Positions 29,096-30,462 of a stretch of 30,462 nt of DNA are shown here, one piece after another; position 1 is the first letter of the stretch, and each line of letters begins with the position of its first letter. This DNA comes from Polaromonas sp. GTDB lineage: Bacteria > Pseudomonadota > Gammaproteobacteria > Burkholderiales > Burkholderiaceae_C. The stretch lies in the NCBI GenBank assembly GCA_014376885.1, contig JACMQR010000155.1, positions 1-30,462 on the forward strand, in the 5' to 3' direction. A program made the translations under genes and the position numbers. The notes under the pieces were generated by a model. That model had not been told where the DNA came from. It ran no database searches and was given only the letters and a program-made list of their open reading frames with translations.

Positions 29096-30031
29096 TCACA
29101 GCCGGCCCAGTAGCAAAAACTCCATCAGCGCCTTTTGCACATGCATGCGGTTTTCCGCCTCGTCCCAGACGACCGACTGCGCACCGTCAATCACCTCGGC
29201 CTGGACTTCCTCGCCCCGGTGCGCCGGCAGGCAGTGCATGAACAGGGCGTCGGGCTTGGCGACCCGCATCATCTCGCTGTCCACGCACCAGTCGGCAAAG
29301 GCTTTTTTGCGCGCCTCGTTCTCGGCTTCAAACCCCATGCTGGTCCAGACGTCGGTGGTCACCAGGTCGGCATTCCGGCAGGCCTGCATCGGGTCCTTGA
29401 ACACTTGGTAGCTTTCGCTGCAGCGGATGCCGGCGACCGACTGGTCCACCTCATAGCCGCCCGGCGTGCTCAGGTGAACCTTGAAACCCAGGATGTCGCT
29501 GGCTTGCAGCCAGGTGTTGGCCATGTTGTTGCCATCGCCCACCCAGGCGACCGTTTTGCCGTGGATCGAGCCGCGGTGCTCGATGTAGGTAAAGATGTCG
29601 GCCAGAATCTGGCAGGGGTGAAACTCATTCGTCAGGCCGTTGATGACCGGCACCCGGGAATGCTCGGCAAAGCGCTCGAGCTTGCTTTGCTCGAAGGTGC
29701 GGATCATCACCAGATCGACCATGCGGCTGATCACCTTGGCGCTGTCCTCGATCGGCTCTGCCCGGCCCAGCTGGCTGCCTTCGGTGGTCAGGTTGACCAC
29801 CGTGCCGCCCAGCTGGTACATGCCGGCTTCGAAGCTGACGCGGGTACGGGTCGAGGCTTTCTCGAAAATCATGACCAGCGTGCGGTCAATCAGCGGCTGG
29901 TGTCTTTCATAGGCCTTGAATTTTTTCTTGATCAGCGCGGCGCGCTCGAAAATATACGCGCAGTCATCGGCGCTCAGGTCGCTGAACTGCAAGAAGTGCT
30001 TGACGGGCAGCGGCGGGCTTGTCGTGGGCAT
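29096..30031 (-). CDS. argF: Ornithine carbamoyltransferase
   Basis: ArgF makes citrulline from ornithine and carbamoyl phosphate in arginine synthesis. The 311-residue protein is of normal length. It begins with KHFLQFSDLSADD and has the carbamoyl-phosphate site STRTR (residues 60-64), the HPCQ motif (138-141), DVWTSMGFE and the catalytic HCLPAHRGEEV. It starts 3 nt after the argD stop on the same strand, so the two are translationally coupled. The 126-bp convergent gap before the SnoaL-like gene has no obvious terminator. Confidence 0.97.
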   Translation of the reverse strand: MPTTSPPLPVKHFLQFSDLSADDCAYIFERAALIKKKFKAYERHQPLIDRTLVMIFEKASTRTRVSFEAGMYQLGGTVVNLTTEGSQLGRAEPIEDSAKVISRMVDLVMIRTFEQSKLERFAEHSRVPVINGLTNEFHPCQILADIFTYIEHRGSIHGKTVAWVGDGNNMANTWLQASDILGFKVHLSTPGGYEVDQSVAGIRCSESYQVFKDPMQACRNADLVTTDVWTSMGFEAENEARKKAFADWCVDSEMMRVAKPDALFMHCLPAHRGEEVQAEVIDGAQSVVWDEAENRMHVQKALMEFLLLGRL

Positions 30032-30034
30032 GCT

Positions 30035-30462
30035 TCACACGCCTTCTTGCAAAAACTGCCGGACCAGGGGGCACAGGATGGCGGCGACCTCGTCGGCCTC
30101 GGCCCGGGTCATGACCAGGGACGGCACCAGGCGGATCACGCTGTCAGCCGTCACGCTGATCAGCAGGCCGTTGTCGGCGGCCCGGCCGACCAGCACGCCG
30201 CACGGCCGGTCCAGCTCGATGCCCAGCATCAGGCCAAGACCGCGAACTTCCTTGAAGCCCGGCAGGCTGCCGAGCTCGCGCAGCAGTGCCGAGCGCAAAT
30301 GGCCGCCCACCGCAGCCGCGTTGTCCAGCAGGCCTTCAGCTTCCATGATGCGGATGGTTTCCACGCCGGCCCGCATGGCCAGCGGATTGCCGCCAAAGGT
30401 TGTGCCGTGGTTGCCAGGCGAAAAAATATGCGCCGCTTTGGGTCCGGTCACCACCGCGCCGA
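30035..30462 (-). CDS. argD: Acetylornithine aminotransferase, C-terminal part
   Basis: ArgD is the PLP-dependent transaminase of arginine synthesis and may also act in lysine synthesis. Only about 142 C-terminal residues lie in the window; the gene continues past its right edge. The visible part begins GAVVTGPKAAHIFSPGNHGTTFGGNPLAMRAG, the signature that follows the catalytic lysine, which is itself outside the window. It continues through EVRGLGLMLGIEL and LISVTADSVIRLVPSLVM. It leads directly into argF. Confidence 0.93.
   Translation of the reverse strand, partial: GAVVTGPKAAHIFSPGNHGTTFGGNPLAMRAGVETIRIMEAEGLLDNAAAVGGHLRSALLRELGSLPGFKEVRGLGLMLGIELDRPCGVLVGRAADNGLLISVTADSVIRLVPSLVMTRAEADEVAAILCPLVRQFLQEGV

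Overview
The window reads as a chromosomal segment of a betaproteobacterium of the order Burkholderiales, most likely family Comamonadaceae and Polaromonas-like. The grounds are the high G+C coding DNA, the leuC-entericidin-leuD-leuB order, the compact TCA cluster (sdhCDAB-sdhE-gltA, GntR regulator, mdh, citrate-lyase-like gene, acnB, acnA), the kynBUA operon, and two kinds of short repeat that I recall as common in this family. The family assignment rests on memory of gene order and protein similarity, not on a database search.

Layout. Positions 1-4637 (all minus) hold a LysR regulator followed by leuC, a 46-residue entericidin-like lipoprotein, leuD and leuB, apparently one operon for leucine synthesis. 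Positions 4830-10081 (minus) hold sdhC-sdhD-sdhA-sdhB-sdhE-gltA, closed by a strong intrinsic terminator. A GntR/HutC-type regulator (minus) lies just upstream of sdhC and is divergent from mdh. Its promoter and the mdh promoter are back to back, with a palindrome in the regulator's promoter spacer, so one protein could control succinate dehydrogenase, itself and malate dehydrogenase. Rightward follow mdh, a CitE/HpcH-like lyase, a secreted protein of unknown function, and acnB with its terminator. After a small minus-strand FMN-barrel protein come acnA and an FAD monooxygenase on the plus strand.

Positions 22136-25048 (minus) carry kynB-kynU-kynA, the tryptophan-to-anthranilate branch. This operon is unusual. 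kynU carries two in-frame 70-bp copies of a G+C-rich palindromic repeat. kynB contains a stretch of A+T-rich repeat-like DNA. kynA is short, and its expected N-terminus is separated from a plausible ATG by a run of seven C residues that is one base short of keeping the frame. The right end has a short-chain dehydrogenase, a histidine kinase/response regulator pair with a nearby A+T-richer gene for a small exported SnoaL-like protein, and the minus-strand pair argD (cut by the window edge) and argF.

Most genes are ordinary core metabolism. The interesting material is in the DNA layered on them: repeats accommodated inside reading frames, the kynA 5' end, structured leaders before mdh and acnB, and a likely GntR regulatory hub. 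I saw no rRNA, tRNA, CRISPR array, transposase, phage gene or replication origin.
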